A DNA stretch of 64,000 nucleotides from NCBI GenBank assembly GCA_020634755.1, contig JACKBC010000018.1, positions 1 to 64,000 of the forward strand, written 5' to 3'. Within the stretch, counting starts at the first letter, position 1; each line of letters begins with the position of its first letter. Origin of the DNA: Caldilineaceae bacterium. Lineage in GTDB: Bacteria; Chloroflexota; Anaerolineae; Caldilineales; Caldilineaceae. Positions 43,779-52,287 of the stretch are shown here, piece after piece. A program made the position numbers and the translations under genes. Under the pieces are notes generated by a model. That model was not told the DNA's origin. It searched no databases and was given only the letters and a program-made list of their open reading frames with translations.

Positions 43779-44924
43779 TCACCCCACCAAATTGTCCCGA
43801 ATGTAATCAAAATTAATATCCAGCCCCAGCCCGGGGTCTTGCGAAACGTAGACGTACCCTTCATCGTCCATGGGATCAATGGGTTTGTTGAGCCACGGTT
43901 TGGGCGCGTCGTAATCCACAAAGGGATGGAGCAGACCGCGCTCGTAATATTCGCCAGGGAAGGCCATGGAGCAGAGCACGTGCAGATTGCCCACGCCGCC
44001 GCCATGGACCTCCATGCGCATCCCAAAGGCCTCGGCCAGATGCGCCACTTTGACCAACGGCGTAATGCCGCCCAGATCGCCCACGCCACCGCGCACTAGG
44101 TCGCAAGCGCCGGCCTTGATCCATTCGGCGCGGGTAAACATTTTGCCCTCGGCCGTTTCCGGCCCACAAATGGGCAGCAACGTGTTTTCACACAGCCAAA
44201 CGTATGAAGACATGCTGTGTTCGTCCATGGGCTCTTCCATCCAATAGTAGTCCAGTTTTTCCAGCTCACGCGCCAGATAAAAGGCTTCTTCGCGGCTGTA
44301 ATAGTGGAACGGATCGAGCATGAGCGGCACGTCCGGCCCCACGGCTTCGCGCACGGCGGCGCACGCTTCGATGTCGCGCTTGACGCTGGGGGCGCCGGGG
44401 TAAGGTGGCTGCCAGGTGTGCAGCTTGAATGATGGATAGCCGCGCTCCTTGACGCACCAGATGGCAAAGTTGGCGTAATCTTCGGGCGTGGCCAGGCCAC
44501 CTTCCAGATCATCACCGCACATGGTGCTGGCGTAGGCGGGAACACGATCACGCGTGGCGCCCAGCAGCTTGTGTACCGGCAACCCCACGGCGCGGCCGGC
44601 CAGGTCCCACAGGGCTAAATCCACCACCGTGAGTATCTTATCATGCAGCGTGGCCAGGTTGAGCCGTTGCCGTTCTTTGAGTGCATGCCAAATCTGTTCG
44701 CGATAGTGCGGGTCTTTATCAATCAGAATGGGCTTGACCAGATTTTCCAACACGGCTTTGGGGATGCCGCCAAAACAGTAGCCCTTGACGCCTTCATCGG
44801 TAATGATGGTGGTCAGGCTTTGGGTGGCTTCGTGTTCCGGCCCCGGGTGGCCATGGCCCTCCGAATCGCGGGTGGTGTTTGAAAGATAGCGGAAGCTTTC
44901 AACGGTTACATCAACAATTTTCAC
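43779..44924 (-). CDS. Enolase-superfamily (mandelate racemase/muconate lactonizing type) sugar-acid dehydratase
   Basis: This 381-residue protein has an N-terminal capping domain (1-125, with TTIITDEGVKGYCFGG) and a barrel carrying KLH (Lys167, His169) at the end of strand two. Metal ligands are Asp204 (LMLDPF), Glu230 (WMEEP) and Glu256 (CGPET); His308 lies in MEVHGG. The motifs place it in the MR/MLE group. The KxH in place of KxK suggests an acid-sugar dehydratase rather than a cycloisomerase. It converges with the ABC operon. An oxidoreductase of the Gfo/Idh/MocA type and a ferredoxin lie divergently downstream of it, which fits sugar-acid metabolism. The substrate cannot be told. Confidence 0.9.
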   Translation of the reverse strand: MKIVDVTVESFRYLSNTTRDSEGHGHPGPEHEATQSLTTIITDEGVKGYCFGGIPKAVLENLVKPILIDKDPHYREQIWHALKERQRLNLATLHDKILTVVDLALWDLAGRAVGLPVHKLLGATRDRVPAYASTMCGDDLEGGLATPEDYANFAIWCVKERGYPSFKLHTWQPPYPGAPSVKRDIEACAAVREAVGPDVPLMLDPFHYYSREEAFYLARELEKLDYYWMEEPMDEHSMSSYVWLCENTLLPICGPETAEGKMFTRAEWIKAGACDLVRGGVGDLGGITPLVKVAHLAEAFGMRMEVHGGGVGNLHVLCSMAFPGEYYERGLLHPFVDYDAPKPWLNKPIDPMDDEGYVYVSQDPGLGLDINFDYIRDNLVG

Positions 44925-45382
44925 GGTTCATCTCCTTATTTTACGGCAATGTCCCTTCGGAATTTCGTGAAGGGGTAGGCGGATTCTACAGACCCGACGC
45001 CTGGAAACACAAAACAAGTGGGCGCTGTATCATCTGCAGTTTATAAAACTATTTTTGGGTTTTACCAGGACAACAGTATAATAAATCTTTGTGTCAATTC
45101 TTTCATCTTTTGGGTGCAAAGAGTTCAGGTACACATGGCTTGCGCAACGCCAGCAGATTGCCGAGAACGAGCGTAGCTCCACCTCGACGGCTTTTACTCT
45201 TGGCCCGCGTGAGTCTTAATATCAGTAGACCACAACGACAAGAGATAAGGCCGGATTTATCAATCGAGACCGACGCCTGTATCGCCAACGCCGTTGCGGT
45301 GTACTGAATATAAAGAGAATTACAAAGGCGGTTGAGGGGTTTTGGCTCACAAAATCCCATATCAAAGAAAGGACCTATTCTC
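44925..45382. other. Divergent intergenic region
   Basis: It contains the promoters of the enolase-family gene (minus) and the ferredoxin gene (plus), and repeat D copy 2 (45217-45313). No further gene is seen. Confidence 0.4.
45217..45313. repeat. Palindromic repeat D, copy 2
   Basis: AATATCAGTAGACCACAACG at the left end and CGTTGCGGTGTACTGAATAT at the right form ~20-bp imperfect terminal repeats. It is about 80% like 12741-12840 in reverse orientation. Confidence 0.65.
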
Positions 45383-45736
45383 ATGCCAAAGTTAACTGTC
45401 GAAGGTGTCGGTACATACGATGTGCCCGAGGACAAGCGGCTGGTGCTCGCGCTGGTCGATGAAGCAGGCGTGGATCAGATGCATGCCTGTGGGGGCCATG
45501 CCAAATGTACCACCTGTCGCGTCGAATTTGTAGCGGGTGAGCCAGAAGCCGAAACAGTGGCCGAGCGCGACAAAATGGCCGAAAAAGGGCTGACCGGCGT
45601 GCGCCTCTCCTGTCAGATTCTGTGCGATCACGACATGACTGTACGGGCGATCAGCCGTCTGGCCGATTTCCCCACTCGCGAAGATCCAGGTTCGCGGCCG
45701 GCAGATGAAATTGAGCCAGAGCCCGAATGGATATAA
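45383..45736 (+). CDS. 2Fe-2S ferredoxin
   Basis: The protein has 117 residues from the ATG at 45383 (AAAGGA upstream). The plant/adrenodoxin-type cluster motif is clear: CGGHAKCTTC gives Cys36, Cys42 and Cys45, and LSCQ supplies Cys77. A beta-grasp fold fits TVEGVGTYDVPEDKRLVLAL. The C-terminal ~25 residues are acidic and Pro-rich. It stands alone before the Gfo/Idh/MocA gene with a long hairpin between them. It is likely an electron carrier for an oxygenase; the PhyH enzyme nearby does not need one, so the partner is unknown. Confidence 0.9.
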   Translation: MPKLTVEGVGTYDVPEDKRLVLALVDEAGVDQMHACGGHAKCTTCRVEFVAGEPEAETVAERDKMAEKGLTGVRLSCQILCDHDMTVRAISRLADFPTREDPGSRPADEIEPEPEWI

Positions 45737-45743
45737 TTTAGTT

Positions 45744-45833
45744 CATTCCAAAAATAAAATATTCAGCATGGCCTACAAGCTAATCCAGAAAGTCGATTTG
45801 AATTGGAATATTTATTTTTCTGGATTAGCCTTA
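45744..45833. repeat. Repeat C, copy 1
   Basis: CATTCCAAAAATAAAATATTC at the left pairs roughly with GGAATATTTATTTTTCTGG at the right; GCTAATCCAG and CTGGATTAGC pair inside. A second copy is at 51104-51192, and a piece (TTCTGGATTAGCC) lies at 5000. Confidence 0.65.
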
Positions 45834-45848
45834 GTAGCTAAGTAACTA

Positions 45849-45912
45849 GTAGTTGGTCTTTGGTGGCCGGTAGTAGTGGGCGACCAGCTACCGGCCACCA
45901 AAGACCAACTAC
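45849..45912. repeat. 25-bp perfect hairpin upstream of the Gfo/Idh/MocA gene
   Basis: GTAGTTGGTCTTTGGTGGCC and the next five bases (arm 45849-45873) pair fully with 45888-45912 across a 14-base loop. It ends 25 bases before the start codon, so it could affect translation or terminate ferredoxin transcripts. Confidence 0.7.
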
Positions 45913-45936
45913 CAAAAATCGAAAGTGAGTCATTCA

Positions 45937-46995
45937 ATGGCGAATACGCTAAAAGTCGGCGTGATAGGCGTCGGCGGTATTGCAAAGACGCATATGCCCG
46001 GTTGGGCTGCATCCGAAGACGCTGAGGTGATTGCCGGCAGCGACGTCAGTCAGGAAATGTTGCAGAATTGGGGCATCACACACGGTGTCGCCACGCTGTC
46101 CACCAATCCCGCAGACTTATTTAATAACCCGGATATTGACATTATTGACGTGTGCACGCCCAACATGTATCACACCGAATTGGTGGTGGGTGCGCTCAAC
46201 GCCGGCAAACATGTAATCTGCGAAAAGCCGCTGGCCCCCACGCCGGATGGCATCCACAAAATGATCGAAGCGCGCAACCGTTCAGGCAAAATGCTGATGA
46301 CGGCACAGCACTTCCGCTTCAAAGGCAACTCGCAAGCCATGAAAGCCGAGATCGAAGCCGGCGCGCTGGGCGATATTTACCATGCCCGCAGCTGGATGTT
46401 GCGCCGCGGCTGGATTCCGGCCCGCCCTGGTTTTGTTTATAAAAAGAACAGCGGTGGTGGCCCTTGCATCGACATCGGCGTCCACATTTTGGACCTGACG
46501 CTCTGGTTTATGGGCAACCCCAAGCCAGTGGCCGTCAGTGGTGTTGCCAAAGCACCCTTGGCCAAGCATGAAGGCGCTTTTAGCCAGTGGGGCATGGCCA
46601 TGGTGCAGCGCGACATGGATGTGGAAGATTTTGCCGCCGCCTTTGTGCGCTTTGACAATGGCGCCACGCTGATTTTGGAAGTAAGCTGGCTGCTGCATCA
46701 CGACACGCCTGGCGAAGATATGCAGATGTGGCTCTATGGCACCGAGGGCGGCAGCCACTGGCCCCAGGGTGAAATCCTCAGCACCAACTACAACACGAAG
46801 CAGTTCTATAACCAGACGCTGCAACTGGTCGGCGACCCCATGGAGCCCCATGCGCTCGAGTGCGTCCAGTTTGCCCGCGCGGTCAAGGAAGGCGCCCCCT
46901 CGCCCGTGCCCGCCGAGCAATCGCTACAGGTGATGACCATTCTAGACGGCATCTATCGCAGCCAAGAAGCCGGTCGCGAAGTAACGCTGGAGTAA
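45937..46995 (+). CDS. Gfo/Idh/MocA-family NAD(P)-dependent oxidoreductase
   Basis: The protein has 352 residues from the ATG at 45937; a GTG four codons upstream is possible. The Rossmann domain carries VGVIGVGGIAKTH (residues 7-19) and the family hallmark CEKPLA (95-100). The C-terminal alpha/beta domain includes GPCIDIGVHILDLTLWFMG, with the catalytic-type Asp-x-x-x-His pair (D..VHILDL). These enzymes oxidise or reduce hydroxyls of sugars and inositols. The enolase-superfamily dehydratase nearby makes a sugar or sugar-acid substrate plausible, but it is in the opposite orientation. Confidence 0.92.
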   Translation: MANTLKVGVIGVGGIAKTHMPGWAASEDAEVIAGSDVSQEMLQNWGITHGVATLSTNPADLFNNPDIDIIDVCTPNMYHTELVVGALNAGKHVICEKPLAPTPDGIHKMIEARNRSGKMLMTAQHFRFKGNSQAMKAEIEAGALGDIYHARSWMLRRGWIPARPGFVYKKNSGGGPCIDIGVHILDLTLWFMGNPKPVAVSGVAKAPLAKHEGAFSQWGMAMVQRDMDVEDFAAAFVRFDNGATLILEVSWLLHHDTPGEDMQMWLYGTEGGSHWPQGEILSTNYNTKQFYNQTLQLVGDPMEPHALECVQFARAVKEGAPSPVPAEQSLQVMTILDGIYRSQEAGREVTLE

Positions 46996-47002
46996 GGAAT
47001 TA

Positions 47003-47068
47003 GGTGATTCGTTCGTTGGTTAATTGGGGTTGCGATGGATCGCCCCAATTAACCAATCACCTAATCAT
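47003..47068. terminator. Long hairpin between convergent oxidoreductase and DinB genes
   Basis: TTGGTTAATTGGGG pairs perfectly with CCCCAATTAACCAA, and flanking TAGGTGATT with AATCACCTA. It serves as a bidirectional terminator candidate. Confidence 0.65.
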
Positions 47069-47483
47069 CCGCCTGTCCCCTGGCTCTTTTGGCCGCCGCC
47101 AAATAGCTCTGCTCCACGTTCAAAATATGCTCCAAGACCTGCATGGCAGACCAGCCGCCATCATCTGGCTGAAGTTGAGCCGTGTCGTCAGTCAGACCCA
47201 CGGTGGCAGCCAGCAGTTGACCCCACGCGCGCTCGGCTTCGGCCAACATGCGCTGCGGCATGGTGGGACCGCTGCCCACCTTTTGGCGCGAATCCTCCAG
47301 CTGATTGCTGTGTTCGCGCATGTGTTCACCAAAGCGCAGCAACACGCGGCGCAGTTCATCCCAGCGTTTCAAGTCAGTGGGCGTGCTAAACTCGGCTTCC
47401 GTGGTGTCATCCAAAGTGCGTAGCGTATCCATGCGCACGGCGCGAATCTGGCTCAGCAGCTCCTCAATGTTCTGACGCGACAT
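47061..47483 (-). CDS. DinB/YfiT-like four-helix protein
   Basis: This 140-residue protein is predicted all-helical. Histidines in FGEHMREH and LEHILNVE are placed like the metal-binding triad of DinB-like enzymes (three His on adjacent helices), and GWSAMQVLEHI is a family signature. DinB-like proteins include thiol transferases and proteins of unknown function. It follows the PhyH gene on the same strand by 28 bases, so the two may be co-transcribed. Confidence 0.8.
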   Translation of the reverse strand: MSRQNIEELLSQIRAVRMDTLRTLDDTTEAEFSTPTDLKRWDELRRVLLRFGEHMREHSNQLEDSRQKVGSGPTMPQRMLAEAERAWGQLLAATVGLTDDTAQLQPDDGGWSAMQVLEHILNVEQSYLAAAKRARGQADD

Positions 47484-47511
47484 ACAATTTCCTCTCCGTC
47501 ATCATCCGTAA

Positions 47512-48390
47512 TCACATCACATTTACCACAGTTTGCTCCGGCCCAAAGTGGCGGGCCACCGGCACATCGTGCTGTTTACACCACTCTTTAAGCGGATTGC
47601 CGCCGCCGTCGGGCTGGAAGCCCAGCTCGTCGTCCCACTGTTCACCAACCAGATAGCGCTCTAGCGGCGTCAGCTTTTCCACAAAGCCAGCCTCCTGCTT
47701 CCGAAAGTCCATGGGCATGACCCAGCGATAGCCATAACCAATCATGATGCCTTTGCGAATCCAGCTGGATAGATTGGCCGCGCCGGCGTGCCAAGTACGA
47801 TTCTCAAATATCAGGCAGTCGCCCGGATTGAGCAGCGGTTCAACCGTGTTGGCTGGGTCCGCCTGGCCGGCCGGAATTTCAATGCGCTCTTTGAGCTGGT
47901 TGCTGCCCGGCGCCACCAGCGTAACGCCGGTGTTGGGTTCGCTCAGGTCCGTGAAGTAATAGGCACACTTAAGCTCGATGCGCGGAATGGTGTAGTGGCC
48001 CAAATCGTGCATGGCCTGGGCATAGTCGCGATGCCAGCCGGGCGTGCGGTGGCTGGCCGGCGTACCGGCCGGGTCGGGATGTTTATAGATCAGATGCGAG
48101 GTCATCAGGTGCAAATTTGCCCCCAATAATTGCACCACAATGGGCAGGATGGTCGGATGCGTCATCAGCGGAATGTAGGCATCGTCCAGCGTGACCGAAT
48201 TCCGAAAACCATCGTAAAGCCCATCGGGCTTGCGTTGGCGATTCACTTTAATATCGCTGGCTATCAGCCGGTCGCTGACTTCAATCAGCCGGCTAATGGT
48301 GGCGCCATCTAACGCATTGCGCACAATCAGATAGCCTTGCTGGTCAAACTGATTGCGCTGTGCGGCGTCAAGCGGGTGATATTCGAGCAT
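47512..48390 (-). CDS. PhyH-family Fe(II)/2-oxoglutarate dioxygenase
   Basis: The protein has 292 residues from the ATG at 48390 (AAGGAAG upstream). The jelly-roll signature is present: GWHRD (His120, Asp122), TWHAG (His201) and the 2-oxoglutarate-binding Arg at about 212 (WIRKGIM). FDQQGYLIVRNALD is the typical N-terminal helix and strand. Phytanoyl-CoA dioxygenase-like enzymes hydroxylate varied small molecules. Downstream is the DinB-like gene and upstream a methyltransferase on the same strand. The substrate cannot be told. Confidence 0.92.
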   Translation of the reverse strand: MLEYHPLDAAQRNQFDQQGYLIVRNALDGATISRLIEVSDRLIASDIKVNRQRKPDGLYDGFRNSVTLDDAYIPLMTHPTILPIVVQLLGANLHLMTSHLIYKHPDPAGTPASHRTPGWHRDYAQAMHDLGHYTIPRIELKCAYYFTDLSEPNTGVTLVAPGSNQLKERIEIPAGQADPANTVEPLLNPGDCLIFENRTWHAGAANLSSWIRKGIMIGYGYRWVMPMDFRKQEAGFVEKLTPLERYLVGEQWDDELGFQPDGGGNPLKEWCKQHDVPVARHFGPEQTVVNVM

Positions 48391-48487
48391 GGGAGCTGTC
48401 TTCCTTTCCGATGGCAATTTTGCAAAAGATACGGTCGGGCATAATTACAGCTTGCACGCCGGATTGACCGACACATTTAATCTTTCC

Positions 48488-48558
48488 ACCGCAAAGAACG
48501 CGAAGATTTGCAATGGTTCTCGAGTAAATTCTGCGCGTATCTTTGCGCTCGTTGCGGT
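48488..48558. repeat. Repeat E, copy 1 (71-bp inverted repeat)
   Basis: ACCGCAAAGAACGCGAAGAT pairs with ATCTTTGCGCTCGTTGCGGT (three mismatches). A partial relative (CTCGAGTAGATTCTGCGCG...GTAAAATAAG) is at 53222-53275. Confidence 0.7.
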
Positions 48559-48575
48559 AAAATAAGACTTGTTAG

Positions 48576-49469
48576 TTAACCAACCTTGCGTCCTAAGAGA
48601 TAACGATGATGCGCCCACACGGCCTTGACCTGCCAGGGCAGCGGCGCGTGATCCAGCCAGGCATATTTCATGACGCGCTCGCGCAACTCCGGCTCTTGGC
48701 CCATGTAGTAGGCCATAGTGCTCCAATGCCAGCCGTCCCCCGTAAATTGAGCTTCAAGCTGCTGGGAGCGAATGCCCAGCCGCTTAAGCACCTCATTGGC
48801 CGGCATGACCGTATCGGGCCAAGGCGGCGTATCCAGCACGCCCTGCTCGATGATCTCCACGCCAGCATTTTCCAAAATACGGCGGATGCGCCCAATTTGG
48901 GTCCAGCTTTCGTCATGGGTGGTAAAAAATTCGCGGTCGATAATCAGCTTGCGCATCCAATAGCCCACTTGAATGTTATTGGGCATGGCCACAAAGACCA
49001 AATTGCGGCTGGTGCGCGCCAGTTCGGTGAGCAGCCCAGCCGGGTCGCCAATATACCAAAGCCCCGCCCACTGCCAAGTCAGATCAAAAGCAGCGCTGTC
49101 AAAGGGCAGATGCCCCCACTGGTCCGGGCGAATCTGCACCAGATTGGCGGGCAAGCGCAGATCGCCGCGCCAGATGCGCTCCACGCCGGCCAGCCGCTCA
49201 GCGTTGTCATCCACCATGGTCACGCCGACGCCGTTCTGCGCCAAGATTACATCGTTGATGCCGCTGACCCCGGCCATGCCGTAGAGCGGTGCTTCCAACA
49301 CCGACTGGATGCCGTGACGCACGCGCAACGCGTCCAAAAAGTCATTGAGCACAAAACGCTCATAGACCAGCCCCAAGCCCTCGTTGTAGTCGGTCAGATA
49401 TTTACGCCAGGTTGAGCCATCGTCGGGCGGCACAGGAAAGTGGAGATTGGAAATTGGAGATTGAGTCAT
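48576..49469 (-). CDS. SAM-dependent methyltransferase-like protein
   Basis: This 297-residue protein has a Rossmann-like core: SVLEAPLYGMAGVSGINDVI in place of the usual glycine-rich loop, VGVTMVDDN as the acidic strand-2 end, LPFDSAAFDLTWQWAGLWY as the motif II/III region and LVFVAMPN as strand 5. This is the pattern of class I methyltransferase domains (Methyltransf_11-like), with a weakened motif I. The C-terminal ~90 residues are unassigned. The N-terminus (TQSPISNLHF) is encoded by repeat-like DNA, so the native start may be ATG 49469 or later. The substrate is unknown. Confidence 0.65.
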   Translation of the reverse strand: MTQSPISNLHFPVPPDDGSTWRKYLTDYNEGLGLVYERFVLNDFLDALRVRHGIQSVLEAPLYGMAGVSGINDVILAQNGVGVTMVDDNAERLAGVERIWRGDLRLPANLVQIRPDQWGHLPFDSAAFDLTWQWAGLWYIGDPAGLLTELARTSRNLVFVAMPNNIQVGYWMRKLIIDREFFTTHDESWTQIGRIRRILENAGVEIIEQGVLDTPPWPDTVMPANEVLKRLGIRSQQLEAQFTGDGWHWSTMAYYMGQEPELRERVMKYAWLDHAPLPWQVKAVWAHHRYLLGRKVG

Positions 49470-49639
49470 GGGATTTACGATTTTATGCTGCGGTTGTGAT
49501 GAAAAGCGCAGTTTTCGAAAACGCTCCTAGAGAGCGATTTGCGGTTTTCATACAGAGCAAAGTATAGATGTACGATTTGCGAGGTTCGTTTGTGAGAATG
49601 GTTGGTTGAGTTACACTATTTTCGCTATGGATCAACACC

Positions 49640-49707
49640 GTCGGCATGTCTAGCGCCGGTCACCCTGTCACCTTGTCATCAGGTGATCAGGTCATCAGGT
49701 CACCTGA
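49640..49707. repeat. TCAGGTGATCAGG short-repeat hairpin
   Basis: Overlapping ATCAGGT units and their inverses (TCACCTGATCACC) follow the NfeD stop and could terminate it. Confidence 0.45.
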
Positions 49708-51090
49708 TCACCGTTCGACTGGACGGACCATCAGCGTATACCCCCGTCGTCCAATCACCTCAACTTCATCACCGGCGTTGACCTGGCCTCGTTCCAGGCG
49801 CGCATTCCACCATTCACCATAGACAAAGACGCTGCCGCGCTCATGGGCGCTAAAGGGTGCTTTGGCCGCGCCTATCTGGCCAATGAGTCCTTCGCTGCCG
49901 GTTTTAGCCGGTCGGCGCTGGGCGGCCAGCCCCTTGGTGCCGGCAAAAAAGCTGAATGCTCCCAGCGCTACGGCCAGCGCGATAATGGCGGGCCAGGGCG
50001 CCGCGACGCCAGGCGCGTCGAACAAGAGCGCCGCCCCCAGCCCAAAGGCGATTACGCCGCCCAGGGCCAGCGCGCCAAAAGTTGGCGTAAAGGCCTCGCT
50101 GACAAAGAGCACCAGCGCCAATGCCATGAGCCCCAGCCCGGCAAAGTTGGCGTCCAGCTGGCCCAATGCATACATCCCCAGCAGCAGACAGACCAGCCCA
50201 ATGGCGCCCGGAATCCAGGTGCCGGGGTTCCACACTTCGGCCAACAGACCAGCAGATCCAACCGTTAGCAAAATCGTGGCCACGGTGGGGTTGGCAAGCA
50301 GGTTTAGAAATTGCTGAATGAAATTCAGATCGCGACGCTCAATCACGGCGTCGCCCGTCTCCAGCGTGTGTGCTTGGCCGGCCACAGTCACTTCAAAACC
50401 ATCGAGTTGGGTCAACAGGTCGGCCAGATCGGCGGCCACAAAATCGATAACGCCCAGCTCCAGCGCTCGGTCTGCCGTAGCCGCCGCCGCATCCTGCACC
50501 GCTTGCACCGCCCACTCCTTGGCGGCGTCGCCGCGCCGCGCGGCCAGGTTCTCAATGTCGGCGCTCAAAATGTTTTTGACTTTGGCCGCCATGGTGGCGC
50601 CCACATCTTCGCCGTTGGAGCCCACCGGGCTGGCCGCGCCAATGCTGCTGCCCGGCGTCATGGCGGCTACATGTCCAGCCAACGTGATAAACGTGCCGGC
50701 GCTGCCGGCATGGGCGCCAGTTGGGGCCACATAGACGACAATGGGCGTACGTGACGCCAACATTTCCTGCATGATCGACTTTGTCACTTCCACGCTGCCG
50801 CCCGGTGTATCCAGCTGCAAAATGATCGCCTCCACCGGCGCCCCTAGCGCTTCGGCTGCACGTGCGGCGTCGATGCTATCCACAATATACTTTTCCAACA
50901 CAGGCGTCACCGCGCCCTCAAAAGTGAGCACGTAGATGGTGCGTTGGTTGTTGGCGCCGTCCGCTTGCGTAGGCACAGCCGCCAGCACATTACCGGCCAG
51001 CGAAAGGAACAATCCCGAAAGGAGGCAGGTTAAGTAAAAAATGCGCCAGAAGGCATAGAGTTTGTGCGTTTTCTTAATTATTTTGGGCAT
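49708..51090 (-). CDS. NfeD-family membrane-bound serine protease (ClpP-like plus OB domain)
   Basis: This 460-residue protein has a signal anchor (~14-38), then a ClpP-like domain (~50-245) with QLDTPGGSV, the catalytic Ser in GAHAGSAGT (Ser130) and a Lys in MAAKVKN (Lys170). Four to five membrane helices (~265-395) follow. A C-terminal NfeD OB-fold (~400-460: GLIGQIGAA, GSVFVYGEWWNAR, GDEVEVIGRRGYTLMVRP) completes the full-length architecture. Such proteins cleave membrane partners such as stomatins. No stomatin/SPFH gene is visible nearby, which is unusual for the family. The gene precedes a 64-bp GATCAGGTCATCAGG repeat at its 3' side. Confidence 0.92.
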   Translation of the reverse strand: MPKIIKKTHKLYAFWRIFYLTCLLSGLFLSLAGNVLAAVPTQADGANNQRTIYVLTFEGAVTPVLEKYIVDSIDAARAAEALGAPVEAIILQLDTPGGSVEVTKSIMQEMLASRTPIVVYVAPTGAHAGSAGTFITLAGHVAAMTPGSSIGAASPVGSNGEDVGATMAAKVKNILSADIENLAARRGDAAKEWAVQAVQDAAAATADRALELGVIDFVAADLADLLTQLDGFEVTVAGQAHTLETGDAVIERRDLNFIQQFLNLLANPTVATILLTVGSAGLLAEVWNPGTWIPGAIGLVCLLLGMYALGQLDANFAGLGLMALALVLFVSEAFTPTFGALALGGVIAFGLGAALLFDAPGVAAPWPAIIALAVALGAFSFFAGTKGLAAQRRPAKTGSEGLIGQIGAAKAPFSAHERGSVFVYGEWWNARLERGQVNAGDEVEVIGRRGYTLMVRPVER

Positions 51091-51103
51091 GATTCAATTG
51101 AGG

Positions 51104-51192
51104 CCATTCCAAAAACAAAATATCCAACATGGCCTGCAAGCTAATCCAGAAAAACGATTTGAATTGGGATATTTATTTTTCTGGCTTAGCCA
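51104..51192. repeat. Repeat C, copy 2
   Basis: It has the same arrangement as 45744-45833, with CCATTCCAAAAACAAAATAT at the left and GGGATATTTATTTTTCTGG at the right. Confidence 0.65.
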
Positions 51193-51321
51193 TAGACAGG
51201 AGAGACAACGCCGCAATTCGTAGGGCGGGCATCCCTGCCCGCCGGTTTCGTCACTGAATAAATGCCATTAGTCGAATGGCGAACGTCCATATCCGGCAAA
51301 AGGACGATTTGGAAAATCGCC

Positions 51322-52287
51322 TTACAATAGCGCGCCCCACACTACGTTGGCAACGATCATCATCCATAACAACATTGCCAGCGCACCAAGAGCCACCGGT
51401 GCAATCATACTCATCACCATGCGCAGCGTATCCAGCCCCGTAATGGTCCGCGCGGCGTGAAAATAGACCACCACGGCCCACACTACGCCCGCCAGCCCCA
51501 ACAGCCAGCCCAGTACCGGCACAAAGGCCAATGCACCCAACAGCAGCGGGATAAATGCATAGCTGGTGGCCGCATAAAAATGCTGGAGCGTGCTGTGCGC
51601 CCCCAACAGCAGCGCCATGCCGGCTACCGCCAGTCCATAGACAATCCATACGGCTAACCAGCGCATGGGCCAATTGAGCCATTCTCCCAGGGCGCTCAAA
51701 AAGGCGGCCAGCCCAGCTGGTCCGCGTGGTGGTAGGCCGGCCACAATCTGCGCAGTCTCCGCCGCAATATCTAGGGCAGAATTGGGCGTAACCGGGGTAG
51801 GGGAAGACCAATTCCGCGCGGCCTGCGCCAACGGCAGCGCCGTGCCGATCGATGCAGCCTGCGTCCAGTTCCAAATAAAGGGCAACAGACCGGCCAGCAA
51901 TGCCACCGTACAGACTAGACCCAAGCCTTGGCGCATGGTGAGATCAAAGGGGTGAAAGCGAACAACGGCGGCTGGATTGCTCAGGGCCGGCTCACCCCCG
52001 TCTGGCACATTACCACCTGGCACATTACCATCTGGCACATTACCATCTGGCACATTACCATCCGGCACATTACCACCTGGCACATTACCATCCGGCACAT
52101 TACCACCTGGCTCGCTACCATCTGGCTTGCTATCACCTGGCTCGCTGATGACCGGCGGTGCAGCGGCAAAACGCAGTTGTACGGCATCCACCATCTGCTG
52201 CAACGTGGGCAGCCATGCCGACCGTGGAAAAGGTCGCTGGACGGGCGTCAATTCCGCATTTTCACTCGATTCGAGATAGGAGGTCAT
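51322..52287 (-). CDS. Yip1-domain membrane protein with PDGNV repeats
   Basis: This 321-residue protein has N-terminal ~110 soluble residues holding a pentapeptide repeat of PGGNV/PDGNV type (residues ~50-98), encoded by a 15-bp minisatellite. The C-terminal part has five to six membrane helices (LGLVCTVALLAGLLPFIW, WLAVWIVYGLAVAGMALLLG, SYAFIPLLLGALAFVPVLGW, LAGVVWAVVVYFHAARTI, MIAPVALGALAMLLWMMIV), a Yip1-like pattern. It overlaps the upstream Yip1-like gene by 4 bases (ATGA), so the two are a coupled pair and may form a complex. Function is unknown. Confidence 0.75.
   Translation of the reverse strand: MTSYLESSENAELTPVQRPFPRSAWLPTLQQMVDAVQLRFAAAPPVISEPGDSKPDGSEPGGNVPDGNVPGGNVPDGNVPDGNVPDGNVPGGNVPDGGEPALSNPAAVVRFHPFDLTMRQGLGLVCTVALLAGLLPFIWNWTQAASIGTALPLAQAARNWSSPTPVTPNSALDIAAETAQIVAGLPPRGPAGLAAFLSALGEWLNWPMRWLAVWIVYGLAVAGMALLLGAHSTLQHFYAATSYAFIPLLLGALAFVPVLGWLLGLAGVVWAVVVYFHAARTITGLDTLRMVMSMIAPVALGALAMLLWMMIVANVVWGALL
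52003..52145. repeat. 15-bp minisatellite inside the Yip1 gene
   Basis: About nine units of the type GGCACATTACCATCT on the plus strand, in frame. They encode alternating PDGNV and PGGNV. Changes at single positions show active expansion and drift. Confidence 0.85.

Noticed and set aside
52003..52145. Possible CRISPR array
   Set aside because: 15-bp in-frame coding minisatellite.
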